Source of the DNA: an uncultured bacterium
GTDB lineage: Bacteria; Bacillota_I; Bacilli_A; RFN20; CAG-826
Length of the DNA: 36,797 nucleotides
Direction of reading: 5' to 3'
NCBI GenBank assembly: GCA_949297305.1
Contig: CASFSG010000031.1
Span: 1 to 36,797, forward strand
Shown piece by piece: positions 1-7,189 of this stretch. The notes under the pieces are model-generated. The model did not search any database. It was not told the DNA's origin and worked only from the letters and a program-made list of their open reading frames with translations. A program made the position numbers and the translations under genes. Position 1 is the first letter of the stretch. Each line of letters starts with the position of its first letter.

Positions 1-299
1 ACAATTTCTAAATCTTCAAAATTTTCTTCTTCGACGATTTTTTCCTTATGAAAATCAAATCCGAACTCTAGACAGATTAAACCAATTGTTTCATCATCTA
101 ATATTTGGTTGACAGTGAACATTTTACCATTTAAGAAAAGATATTTAGTTATGTTCGAAACAGGAATATTTAATTGCTTACTCAATTCGGCAATCGACAT
201 ATTTTTCGAATAGACGAATGTTCCGTTATTTAAACGATTGGTCATCTTCTTATCTTTGTTACCTTGAGGTATATTTGCTTGACGTTTGTCGCTACTCAT
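1..299 (-). CDS. infB: translation initiation factor IF-2, N-terminal part (cut by window edge)
   Basis: This is the first 99 codons of a gene that continues past the left edge. The reading frame is open from the ATG at 299 to base 1. After a short basic N-terminus (KRQANIPQGNKDKK) comes an IF2_N-type helical domain containing MSIAELSKQLNIPVSNITKYLF and a hydrophobic NQILDDETIGLICLEFGFDF stretch, the signature that opens bacterial IF-2. The GTPase core, which would deliver initiator tRNA to the ribosome, is not in view. The start overlaps the 3' end of the ylxR/rnpM gene by 8 bp, so translation is probably coupled. In Bacillus ylxQ usually lies between ylxR and infB; here it is absent. Identity rests on this domain plus nusA-operon context. 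Confidence 0.9.
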   Translation of the reverse strand, partial: MSSDKRQANIPQGNKDKKMTNRLNNGTFVYSKNMSIAELSKQLNIPVSNITKYLFLNGKMFTVNQILDDETIGLICLEFGFDFHKEKIVEEENFEDLEI

Positions 300-567
300 T
301 AGACTTAACCTCCTCTTTGATTATTTTTTCTAATTCATCATAGACGCATTCGGGAATACTGACTTTTAAAACTTTTTCTAATAGATGATATTTTTTTAAT
401 TTTCCCATCGCGTCTAACGCTGGATAAATATAGGCTCCTCGACCATAGATATGTTTATCTAATTCAATAAAGACTTCACCACTATTATTTCTAACAAGAC
501 GTATCATCTCGTTAGTGGGATATAACTTATTAGAAACAATATCTTGCCGATAAACCACTTTTTTCAT
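292..567 (-). CDS. rnpM: YlxR/RnpM family RNA-binding protein (DUF448)
   Basis: This is a 91-aa protein of the YlxR (DUF448) family. The family pattern is visible: a Met-Ile-Arg-Leu-Val-Arg strand (residues 22-27), GEVFIELDKHIYGRGAYIYP (about 30-49) with the invariant GRGAY, and a charged C-terminal helix. YlxR of Bacillus subtilis has been renamed RnpM because it binds and modulates RNase P. The usual N-terminal R-K-C motif is replaced here by Y-R-Q-D-I-V. It lies 2 bp downstream of nusA and overlaps infB by 8 bp, the conserved nusA-ylxR-infB order. Family confidence is high; the RNase P role is carried over from the family. Confidence 0.9.
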   Translation of the reverse strand: MKKVVYRQDIVSNKLYPTNEMIRLVRNNSGEVFIELDKHIYGRGAYIYPALDAMGKLKKYHLLEKVLKVSIPECVYDELEKIIKEEVKSNE

Positions 568-569
568 TT

Positions 570-2252
570 TTATTTATCATCATCATAATAAGAATCGAAA
601 TCATCGAAGTCGTATTCATCATCGTCTTCGTATAAATCATCGTCATCATATTCGTCTTCAAGTTCTTGTAATTCTTCCTCGGTATAAATTGGCATAAAAT
701 TCTTATTTGGCTCAATTTTAACATCGTGAGGTTGCTCTTCTTCGGTGATTTGACGCGGACGACGCGATTCTTTTTTCGTCGCTTTGAATGTCGTTTCGTG
801 TTTCTTTTCTTCTTCGAGTTCTTTTTCTAAAGATTCAATGGTTGTTGTCGTCTTAACTTCTTTTGTGATGAGAGGTTCTTCGACAACTACTTCTTTTTGG
901 GTTTGAGGTTCACTTTCGTTTACCTTTTCTTCAATTTCTTCTTTACTTTCTTCTTTATCGTGAGGGACTTCCGTTTTTTCTGTTTCTAGGAATATATCAT
1001 CGGTGATAGCTTTAGGAAGAACCTTTTCATATCCTTCACTATTTGATTCTTTGGTTGTTTCACTTTGAATTTTGGCACGAATTTTTTCGGAATATTTTTC
1101 GAAATTTTCTCGCTGAATTCTTTGTTCTTCATCTTTGCGTAAATCTTCCGCTTTTAAGAATTCATAACCTTCTTCTTCTATAAGTTCCTTCATCTCATGT
1201 TCTTCGGCAATTTGAATATCATAGCCAGTTAACTTACTAGCTAGGCGGATATTTGAGCCACTACGACCAATCGCTAAAGAGCGTTGACCATCTAAAACGA
1301 TGGCAATCGCTTTATTTTCCTCTTTTTCTAAAGCGATGTAGATAACTTCAGCAGGTTTAAGAGCATCCATGACAAAAACCGCATCGTTTTTTGAATAAGG
1401 AATGATGTCAATTTTTTCTCTTTCGTGGCCATTGCCTAGTTGAGCAGTAATTTTTTGAATGCAAGAGCCATTAGGACCAATACAAGCACTAATAGCATCG
1501 ACATTTGGATCGTTTGAATAAACGGCCACTTTTGTTCTTTTACCCTTTTCTCTTACTAATTCTTTAATGACGACAGTACCATCATAAATATCGTGTGATT
1601 CTTCTTCGAATAATCTTCTTAAAAAACCTGGGTCGCTACGACTAACATCGATTGAAGGGCCTTTAGGTGTCGTAATGACATCGCTGACATAAAGGCGGAT
1701 GGTGTCGCCTGGTTTATATTCTTCGTCTCCAATCATTTTCTTCCTCGATAAATAAACTGAGGTGCGACCAATATTTACCATGCAACCATTTTCATTACAT
1801 CTTTCAACTTCGCCAGTAATCATTTCACCCACGCGGTCTTTGAGTTCTTCGTAAAGAGAGACTTTTTCCGCTTCAGAAATTTGTTGTTTTAAAACAGCCT
1901 TTACGACAGTCGCAGCAACTTTTGATAATTCATCGACACTAATATCGATGCGACATTTGTCGCCAATATTGAGATTAGAATCAATTATACGAGCTTTTGA
2001 TAAAGGAATTTCGTAGGCATTTTCATCATCTTCCTCATCAGCAATTACATCCTTAAATACATACATATTGATATAGGCAGGATCTAAGGAAATATCGACA
2101 TGCATATCGGCATCAGAAGCGTCAAGGGTCTTTTGAAAGGCTTTCAGAAATGCTTCTTTTAAAGCATTGACAACCGCTTCTTTAGAAACTTTCTTTTCTT
2201 GAGCGATTAAGTCGATCGCATCAACGAATTGTTGGGCATTAAATTTTGACAT
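570..2252 (-). CDS. nusA: transcription termination/antitermination factor NusA with long acidic tail
   Basis: NusA binds RNA polymerase and nascent RNA and controls pausing and termination. The 560-aa product has the N-terminal polymerase-binding domain (about 1-125), an S1 domain beginning near VGEMITGEVERCNENGCMV, and two KH domains with IGPNGSCIQKI and IAIGRSGSNIRLASKLTGYDIQI. The conserved core ends near residue 370. The last 190 residues or so form a low-complexity Glu/Lys extension ending in a run of Asp/Glu with Tyr and Phe. Many Bacilli NusA proteins stop after the KH domains, so this tail is unusually long; similar acidic extensions occur in Mollicutes. The start ATG at 2252 has an AAGGAG ribosome-binding site. 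It is the second gene of the operon, 11 bp after rimP. Confidence 0.96.
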   Translation of the reverse strand: MSKFNAQQFVDAIDLIAQEKKVSKEAVVNALKEAFLKAFQKTLDASDADMHVDISLDPAYINMYVFKDVIADEEDDENAYEIPLSKARIIDSNLNIGDKCRIDISVDELSKVAATVVKAVLKQQISEAEKVSLYEELKDRVGEMITGEVERCNENGCMVNIGRTSVYLSRKKMIGDEEYKPGDTIRLYVSDVITTPKGPSIDVSRSDPGFLRRLFEEESHDIYDGTVVIKELVREKGKRTKVAVYSNDPNVDAISACIGPNGSCIQKITAQLGNGHEREKIDIIPYSKNDAVFVMDALKPAEVIYIALEKEENKAIAIVLDGQRSLAIGRSGSNIRLASKLTGYDIQIAEEHEMKELIEEEGYEFLKAEDLRKDEEQRIQRENFEKYSEKIRAKIQSETTKESNSEGYEKVLPKAITDDIFLETEKTEVPHDKEESKEEIEEKVNESEPQTQKEVVVEEPLITKEVKTTTTIESLEKELEEEKKHETTFKATKKESRRPRQITEEEQPHDVKIEPNKNFMPIYTEEELQELEDEYDDDDLYEDDDEYDFDDFDSYYDDDK

Positions 2253-2263
2253 TTTTTTACTCC

Positions 2264-2734
2264 TTATTTAAAACTAACACCTAAACATCCTTTATCGATT
2301 AGATGAATAGGAATTTCTAACACTTTTTTTCGTCCTTTAATCGCAATTTCTAGTTCGAGAATATCGTCGCTTTTTCTAACGATGACACCCCGATAATTAT
2401 TTTCGCCATTTATAGGGTGAGACAAATGAATTTCAACAGTCTTTAAAAGATATTTCTCTAAATGATCTAAATCTAATGGTCGATTAATTCCATATGATGA
2501 AATATCAAGCAAGTAAGAATTCTTTAAAGAAGATATTTTGTCTAAAGAGGGTGAAATTAAATTATTCAAGAAAATTATATCGTCGAGAGTTAAAAGTGAT
2601 TCATCTTCTTTATCAACAACAATTCTTAAGATATTGTTTTTGTTTTCTTTTAAGTAATTCAATTCCATTAAGCGAAAATGATTACTATTAAGAATCGGCA
2701 AAATTACCTCTAAAATTTCCTTTCTATTAATCAT
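2264..2734 (-). CDS. rimP: ribosome maturation factor RimP
   Basis: RimP assists 30S subunit maturation. The 156-aa protein shows the family layout: an N-terminal domain with RIVVDKEDESLLTLDDIIFLNNLISPSLDKI (the usual L-R-V-x-I-D ... x-D-D-C/I ... S-x-x-L-D pattern) and YLLDISSYGINRPL, matching the conserved Y-x-L-E-V-S-S-P-G-x-x-R-P-L. A small C-terminal SH3-like domain follows. The usual SSPG motif is S-S-Y-G here. The ATG at 2734 has a strong GGGGAGGG ribosome-binding site. It heads the rimP-nusA-rnpM-infB operon, and its leader carries a terminator-like hairpin. Confidence 0.92.
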   Translation of the reverse strand: MINRKEILEVILPILNSNHFRLMELNYLKENKNNILRIVVDKEDESLLTLDDIIFLNNLISPSLDKISSLKNSYLLDISSYGINRPLDLDHLEKYLLKTVEIHLSHPINGENNYRGVIVRKSDDILELEIAIKGRKKVLEIPIHLIDKGCLGVSFK

Positions 2735-2748
2735 TCAATCCCTCCCCT

Positions 2749-2779
2749 TAAAACAAAGAGTGGCGTTTAGCCACCCTCT
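2749..2779 (-). terminator. attenuator-like hairpin in the rimP operon leader
   Basis: Read on the minus strand, AGAGGGTGGC pairs with GCCACTCT around a TAAAC loop (stem with a GG bulge) and is followed by TTTGTTTT. The hairpin lies between the proposed promoter (-10 at 2811-2816) and the rimP ribosome-binding site. The next gene on the far side diverges, so no upstream minus-strand transcript exists for it to end. It therefore looks like a leader attenuator rather than a gene-end terminator. Confidence 0.6.
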
Positions 2780-2810
2780 AATAAGTTAAATTGCTTATTA
2801 AAGCAAATAA

Positions 2811-2839
2811 AATATAACAAACAAGTTAACTAAATACAA
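2811..2839 (-). promoter_or_regulatory. promoter for rimP-nusA-rnpM-infB
   Basis: Minus-strand TTGTAT (2834-2839) and TATATT (2811-2816) are separated by 17 bp and point toward rimP. A consensus -35 (TTGACA, 2848-2853) lies a little further upstream but lacks a good -10 at normal spacing. The predicted transcript would have a leader of roughly 70 nt holding two small hairpins. Confidence 0.5.
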
Positions 2840-2858
2840 GTTAAATTTGTCAATATTT

Positions 2859-2878
2859 TATTAGTAATATTACTAATA
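2859..2878. promoter_or_regulatory. 20-bp perfect palindrome in divergent promoter region
   Basis: TATTAGTAATATTACTAATA reads identically on both strands. It sits between the divergent rimP and 3,012 genes, next to the minus-strand TTGACA. Its TAGTAAT half-site recurs in the inverted repeat at 2952-2967, so a common dimeric regulator is possible. Confidence 0.45.
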
Positions 2879-2943
2879 GAGCCAATTTATTACTTAATTT
2901 ATCGCAAAAACAGTTCTTCATAAATTAAAAATTTAGTAAAGTC

Positions 2944-2972
2944 TTGTTTTTATTACTATTTAGTAATATTAT
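2944..2972 (+). promoter_or_regulatory. promoter with embedded inverted repeat, upstream of the 162-aa membrane protein
   Basis: TTGTTT (2944-2949) and TATTAT (2967-2972) are 17 bp apart. The spacer holds an inverted repeat, ATTACTA-TT-TAGTAAT (2952-2967), placed where a bound repressor would block RNA polymerase. An AAAGGAG ribosome-binding site follows at about 2993-2999. Confidence 0.55.
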
Positions 2973-3011
2973 TTTAAGCGAACTGACTAGACGAAAGGAG
3001 TCAATTTAAAA

Positions 3012-3500
3012 ATGAAAAAAATCTTAACAATTATCATCTCGGTTGTCGTTGTGGTTTTAATCGGAATTACTTTTGGATTAGGTGCTTTACCTGCCGCTTA
3101 TAGTCCAAGTGACCCAACCTATGCTAAATTCGTCGGTAATTTTTACCAAATCGTTTGGCAATACGGAGATAGTTATATGATGCTTAGAGGTTTAATTATG
3201 AATATCGGCATCTTCTTCCTTTTATGCGTTTGTGGCGCTTTAAGCCTCGTTACCTTAATTCCTTTTAAAATTCGTTATGTTGGAGATGCAATTTTAAGTA
3301 TTGCTTTAGTTGCCTTGGGAGTCTTATTCTTCTTTGTCCCAACCTTCTTCTTCATGCGTTATGATGGTGTCGAGATGTCTTATTCGCTTGGTGGCGGTTT
3401 AATTGCCATGGGCGTTTTAGCAATTGTTGCTGGCGTATTAAACGCAGGAAAAACATTCCTTTTAATTCAAGAAAAAAACGCGCTTAAAAAGAGCAAATAA
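3012..3500 (+). CDS. small four-helix membrane protein, function unknown
   Basis: I do not recognise a named family. The 162-aa product is very hydrophobic, with four predicted membrane helices (about 4-24, 61-83, 91-115, 124-145), a 35-residue loop after the first helix containing several Tyr/Trp/Asp residues, and a short basic C-terminus. The start ATG has a good AAAGGAG site. It is a single-gene unit with its own promoter and terminator. Helices 2-4 resemble those of the 201-aa protein at 30,572: a G-A-L-S/L-P-x-V-T turn, an x-G-x-x-F-F helix end, and a Gly-rich last helix (LGGGLIAMGV versus LGVGAIISGI). The two may be paralogues. Location in the cytoplasmic membrane is inferred from composition only. 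Confidence 0.8.
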   Translation: MKKILTIIISVVVVVLIGITFGLGALPAAYSPSDPTYAKFVGNFYQIVWQYGDSYMMLRGLIMNIGIFFLLCVCGALSLVTLIPFKIRYVGDAILSIALVALGVLFFFVPTFFFMRYDGVEMSYSLGGGLIAMGVLAIVAGVLNAGKTFLLIQEKNALKKSK

Positions 3501-3520
3501 GTTTTGATTTTTTAAATTTC

Positions 3521-3548
3521 AGGTCTACATCGGTAGACCTTTTTTATT
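3521..3548 (+). terminator. rho-independent terminator after the 162-aa membrane protein
   Basis: AGGTCTAC (3521-3528) pairs perfectly with GTAGACCT (3533-3540) around an ATCG tetraloop, followed by TTTTTTATT. It ends the plus-strand unit at 3,012. Confidence 0.9.
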
Positions 3549-3814
3549 AATTAGAGACATTAAATGATTTGAATTCAATTATTTATCAAAAAACATTATC
3601 GAAATACAAAAATCTTATAATAGCTTTAATAAAGGATTATTTTAATAAATGTTTTTATCGAAAAAATAATCAATAAACATTGTCTTAAACATCTGATAAT
3701 ATAGACAATTAACAGATTACTTTTAACAAATATCAATTTGAGAATTTGATATTTTTATATTATAAAACACAATAAAGATTTATTTTTATAGTATAGATAT
3801 TTGCTTATAAAAAG
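3549..3814. other. AT-rich intergenic region with no recognisable gene
   Basis: No credible ORF lies between the two terminators. The stretch contains AT-rich inverted repeats only: AAAAACATT (3589-3597) with AATGTTTTT (3648-3656), TTGTCT with AGACAA near 3681-3707, and a clear hairpin AAATATCAA (3728-3736)/TTGATATTT (3746-3754) followed by a few T. A small RNA cannot be excluded, but no promoter-plus-terminator pair convinced me. Confidence 0.5.
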
Positions 3815-3846
3815 AAAAATAAAAAGTGGTATCAATAGATACCACT
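3815..3846 (-). terminator. rho-independent terminator after the 329-aa membrane protein
   Basis: On the minus strand AGTGGTATC pairs with GATACCACT around TATT (3825-3846), followed by TTTTTATTTTTC. It lies 22 bp after the stop codon at 3868. Confidence 0.9.
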
Positions 3847-3867
3847 ATAATATAATTAATACAAAAT

Positions 3868-4857
3868 TTAAGCAACTAAAGATGAATCAGGAAGAAGGGT
3901 GCCATTAAGAGAACTACTAATCGAACCACTTGCTTCTTTAACAACATAAAAATTAGGGTAAGCAATTGTAAAGTTAGCACACAAAATAATCATTAAAAGC
4001 GCGGCGATAATTAATATTGACGACAATAAAAAACATAAATGTTGGTAATTTAATAATTTTTCACTTTGATATTTACGGGCGTAATTCAATAAAACAAAAG
4101 AAGCAATAGCGCTTACTAAAGCAATAGAGCCACCAATAAAACCAAATTTTGGTAACCAACCAACTAATATGCCAATAACAGCTAATCCTGTTAATAAAAT
4201 AGCAATTAAAGCAAACTTATCATAACGATTATAAAATTGTTTCGCGGCAATCTTTTCTTCTTCGCTAGAAAAGTCCTTACTGACCACAACATTTTTCAAG
4301 GTTGATAAATGCATATGATCAAAATTTTTAAAGAAGAAAACGACAAAAGGAACTACCGCGACAATCGCTAATAAAGCACAAACAAAATATAAAACCCAAG
4401 CAATCAAATTAATTGAATTAGCACCTAAGACACCTTTAATGCTCGTAACATAAACAATAGACATTATAACATGAACAAACGATAAAAAGGCACTGACCGC
4501 TAACATAAGAGGCGAAGTTAATGTAATATTTTTCTTCTCGCGTGTAAAATAATAGGAAGAGGAGAAATATATACTCAGTATCGAGCATAGAATACTTAAA
4601 ACGACACTAAAGAAGAAAATCATACCCACGAACGGATTTTCTTCATTGCTAAGGCCGATGCCTAAAATATATGATTCATCCAAACCATATAGAGTCAATG
4701 ATAAAATTGCCATCAAAGCAATGACAACACCTAAAACGGTGTAAACAAGCCCTAAATAACGCATATCGCGCAATTTCTTTAGAAAAATTTTTAAGCGAAC
4801 TTTTAATGTATAATCTTCTTCAGTAAATGGAGAATTTTTATTTGCTTCTATATTCAT
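3868..4857 (-). CDS. polytopic membrane protein, function unknown
   Basis: No family recognised. The 329-aa product has a polar 30-residue N-terminus rich in Lys/Arg, then about seven membrane helices (near 35-56, 77-102, 114-138, 150-176, 214-234, 240-260, 273-296) and a Ser-rich tail (GSISSSLNGTLLPDSSLVA). A 36-residue charged loop separates helices 4 and 5, which could mean two related halves, though I could not establish repeat similarity. There are no charged motifs in the helices that point to a known transporter. The ATG has an AAGGGGG ribosome-binding site and its own strong promoter, so it is probably transcribed separately from the upstream HEPN-CBS operon, and a terminator follows. 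Confidence 0.8.
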   Translation of the reverse strand: MNIEANKNSPFTEEDYTLKVRLKIFLKKLRDMRYLGLVYTVLGVVIALMAILSLTLYGLDESYILGIGLSNEENPFVGMIFFFSVVLSILCSILSIYFSSSYYFTREKKNITLTSPLMLAVSAFLSFVHVIMSIVYVTSIKGVLGANSINLIAWVLYFVCALLAIVAVVPFVVFFFKNFDHMHLSTLKNVVVSKDFSSEEEKIAAKQFYNRYDKFALIAILLTGLAVIGILVGWLPKFGFIGGSIALVSAIASFVLLNYARKYQSEKLLNYQHLCFLLSSILIIAALLMIILCANFTIAYPNFYVVKEASGSISSSLNGTLLPDSSLVA

Positions 4858-4885
4858 CGGTAAGCCCCCTTAATTAACTATCTAA

Positions 4886-4914
4886 ATTATAATGAAATAG
4901 ACACTAAATAACAA
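4886..4914 (-). promoter_or_regulatory. near-consensus promoter for the 329-aa membrane protein
   Basis: Minus-strand TTGTTA (4909-4914), 17-bp spacer, then TATAAT (4886-4891). It sits directly after the stop codon of the HEPN-CBS gene and 28 bp before the ATG at 4857. Confidence 0.8.
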
Positions 4915-4917
4915 TTA

Positions 4918-5640
4918 TTAATTTTCTAAATTAACGACATCATAAGGCGTAATAATCCCAAGTAATTGTTCATCTAATTTACCTTCGCTAGTCACAAAAA
5001 CCATAACGAGTTTTTTCCCCTTATGATAATAACTTTCAAAAGCTTCAGCGATTTCATCAGCGCGATCGTTTTTACTATAAACGCGATAATATTCAGATAT
5101 ATGTTTATCGATTGGTAAATATTCTAATAAATCAATAATGGATAATTCGCTTGAATTTTTATCTCTTTTTTCCGTTAAATAACGAATTAAAACATTTGGT
5201 GAAAAAACGCCAATTAGTTCAAAATTATCATTTAATATTGGGACTTGTAAATTCCCACGATGCACCATTTTAACCAATAAATCGTTTACGCGATCTTCTA
5301 GTTTAGCATAGAGCAATTTATCGAGTTTGGTGCAGATATGAATTGCTCTTTTAGGAGAGGACAATATTTCAATCTCTTCTTGAAGAAAGTTCAATAATTT
5401 TGGGGTTATCTCAATTAATCCATCTTTATTCATGTCAAAGTCATGGACAAGCGAGTTGCGTAACTGTCTAATTAAATTCAATGTTCGCCCTCTTTCAATC
5501 GTTTTGGCAAACGCAGATTTTTGCAATTCCAAAGCATAAGTCATAATATAGGACTTATTGCGGCCGTTTTGACGATATCTATTTTCTAATAAATTATCTA
5601 ATATATTATAAAGTTGGATAAATTCTTGAGCGCTATTCAT
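4918..5640 (-). CDS. HEPN-like domain fused to a CBS-domain pair
   Basis: The 240-aa protein has two parts. The N-terminal 95 residues are all-helical and carry RQLRNSLVHDF, with R61-N-S-L-V-H66 matching the Rx4-6H (RNxxxH) signature of HEPN RNases. Residues from about 105 on form a CBS pair: ...VPILNDNFELIGVFSPNVLIRYL and ...KLVMVFVTSEGKLDEQLLGIITPYDVVNL; the G-I-I-T-x-x-D end is typical. CBS domains usually bind adenine nucleotides. I infer, without proof, an RNase or RNA-binding protein gated by nucleotide level. An in-frame TTG lies 3 bp upstream, but ATG at 5640 is preferred, with AAAGGAG 9 nt away. It overlaps the preceding gene by 8 bp, so the two are co-translated. It could also be a non-catalytic HEPN scaffold. 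Confidence 0.7.
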   Translation of the reverse strand: MNSAQEFIQLYNILDNLLENRYRQNGRNKSYIMTYALELQKSAFAKTIERGRTLNLIRQLRNSLVHDFDMNKDGLIEITPKLLNFLQEEIEILSSPKRAIHICTKLDKLLYAKLEDRVNDLLVKMVHRGNLQVPILNDNFELIGVFSPNVLIRYLTEKRDKNSSELSIIDLLEYLPIDKHISEYYRVYSKNDRADEIAEAFESYYHKGKKLVMVFVTSEGKLDEQLLGIITPYDVVNLEN

Positions 5641-6607
5641 CAATCAAAACTCCTTTAAATTTCTCTAAATATTTTTCAATTAAAATACTTTTTTCTTCGA
5701 TAATATGTGGTTTTAAATTATAAAAACTTGCGATATTACTAAGTTCATCGCTAAGAAAATATTTTGCTGATAAATTGAGTAAGGACGCAGCTAGGATGCG
5801 CGGAGATTGATAAAGATCTTTTATATTATAAGGTATAACAGTGGTAATTACGTCTTCGATTAATCCCTTACTAACCTCGCTAAAAGTTATATTATCGTGA
5901 TAACTTTGAATCTCTTTTATCGTTAAAGCAACAAAATCATTTATATTATCCAAATATTTTTTTGTGATTGCAATGACGCTTGAACCATCAAAATAATCTA
6001 TTTCATCTACGATAAAATTATGACGATATAATTCGATAACAATAATATTTTTAATTAACGAGTTAACAATATCTTCGTCCTGCAAGAGATATTCTTTAAA
6101 ATATTTGAGATATTTTTTAAAAGTGTTTTTATTTTGATTAGATGAATGAATGAGATAATCGATTTCTAAATCGTAGACAAAATTAGATAATTTGTCGAGG
6201 ATTTGCTGCTCTTTTAAAGCAATTCTTTCGTCTTTATGCAAAATTTCATCAATCATTTTCTCATATAATCGCGGTAAATCATTCACCAATTCTTCCACCT
6301 CTTGAGAATGATAGGGATAATCGCGGTATTTATTATAGAGTTTTTGAATTTCTTCCGCTTTGTTCATTTTAATATATAAATCTCTTTGAAAAGTAATCGT
6401 CATAAATAAATTACATTTTTCCAATTGAACAATATTTGAATTTAAAATTTTAATCGCCTCAGAAAAGTTTCCTAAGCTTAAATAAATATCAATCAAAAAA
6501 AATAAAGCTTCTTCATCATCAATAAATCTCTTTAAATACTTAATTGCGTCTTTTTCTTGATGATAAAAAATTAGGCGCTCAACATAATCTTTTTCACTTT
6601 GTTTCAT
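5633..6607 (-). CDS. helical-repeat protein with possible cyclin-like C-terminal domain, unknown function
   Basis: This 324-aa protein is soluble and nearly all helix. Residues 1-110 look like TPR-type repeats (EKDAIKYLKRF, EALFFLIDIYLSLGNFSEAIKIL). The middle is Lys/Asp/Glu-rich helix. The last 90 residues, with SPRILAASLLNLSAKYF and then IASFYNLKPHIIEEKSILIEKYL, follow the hydrophobic pattern of a cyclin/TFIIB box; this is resemblance by eye, not an established hit. It overlaps the nitroreductase upstream by 14 bp and the HEPN-CBS gene downstream by 8 bp, making a tight operon. That coupling suggests it works with the HEPN-CBS protein, perhaps as an adaptor. No catalytic motif is apparent. 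Confidence 0.6.
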   Translation of the reverse strand: MKQSEKDYVERLIFYHQEKDAIKYLKRFIDDEEALFFLIDIYLSLGNFSEAIKILNSNIVQLEKCNLFMTITFQRDLYIKMNKAEEIQKLYNKYRDYPYHSQEVEELVNDLPRLYEKMIDEILHKDERIALKEQQILDKLSNFVYDLEIDYLIHSSNQNKNTFKKYLKYFKEYLLQDEDIVNSLIKNIIVIELYRHNFIVDEIDYFDGSSVIAITKKYLDNINDFVALTIKEIQSYHDNITFSEVSKGLIEDVITTVIPYNIKDLYQSPRILAASLLNLSAKYFLSDELSNIASFYNLKPHIIEEKSILIEKYLEKFKGVLIDE

Positions 6608-7121
6608 ACTTATTAAAATGTAACTTATCTACCTCGATAGAAGTTTTTTGATAAAAATCTTTTTCAGGGTTCTCGCTATAACCAAAAACGATTGAGGAAT
6701 GTGGGATTAAATGTGGCGGTAAATTAAAATATTTACTCAAATCATCCATCCTAACTTTGCGAGGATAAGTACCTAAATAACAACAGCCAATATGAAGAGA
6801 AGTTGCCATCAACATCATATTTTCCGCCATCAAAGAACAGTCGACAAAAGCATAATCTCCCATCGATAAGTTTTTGTCGGCAAGAATGATGATAGCAAGT
6901 GGACACTCTTTAAGCATCCTTCCTGGTGCTTCGTAAATTTTTGCTAAATCATTTAAAATATCTTTATTGTCAATTACTAGAACTTGCCAAGGCTTTTTGT
7001 TGCAAGCGCTAGGACTAGCAAAACCAGCACATAAAATCGCATTTAAATCTTCTTTTTTTATAGGTTTGCTTAAATATTTTCTAACTGAACGTCTTTTTAA
7101 AATCGCTTCGCTTGTTTCCAT
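6594..7121 (-). CDS. nitroreductase-family FMN oxidoreductase
   Basis: The 175-aa product belongs to the nitroreductase superfamily, FMN-dependent NAD(P)H oxidoreductases acting as dimers. Family signs are RRSVRKYLSKPI (residues 10-21, FMN-phosphate-binding arginines), ASPSACNKKPWQVLVI (about 35-50), the central AENMMLMATSLHIGCCYLGTY with the flavin-contacting Gly, and the C-terminal FGYSENPEK. The size fits the short class of the family. The substrate is not predictable. It is the first gene of the operon with the helical-repeat and HEPN-CBS genes. No Shine-Dalgarno precedes the ATG; a weak -10 (GATAAA or TAAATT) lies 6-8 bp upstream, so the transcript may be leaderless. Confidence 0.9.
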   Translation of the reverse strand: METSEAILKRRSVRKYLSKPIKKEDLNAILCAGFASPSACNKKPWQVLVIDNKDILNDLAKIYEAPGRMLKECPLAIIILADKNLSMGDYAFVDCSLMAENMMLMATSLHIGCCYLGTYPRKVRMDDLSKYFNLPPHLIPHSSIVFGYSENPEKDFYQKTSIEVDKLHFNKYETK

Positions 7122-7189
7122 ATAAAGAATTTATCACATTTTGCTTATTAAGTCTTTATTTTTCTTTAGAAAAGTTCCAAAATTTATAC

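Noticed and set aside
3549-3814. Possible small RNA in the AT-rich gap
   Set aside because: One hairpin with a few T and scattered promoter-like boxes were seen, but no properly spaced promoter-terminator pair; AT-rich sequence gives such matches by chance.
7112-7189. Longer N-terminus for the CLC protein from TTG 7112
   Set aside because: It overlaps the start of the divergent nitroreductase gene, has no promoter or ribosome-binding site, and its residues do not resemble CLC sequences.
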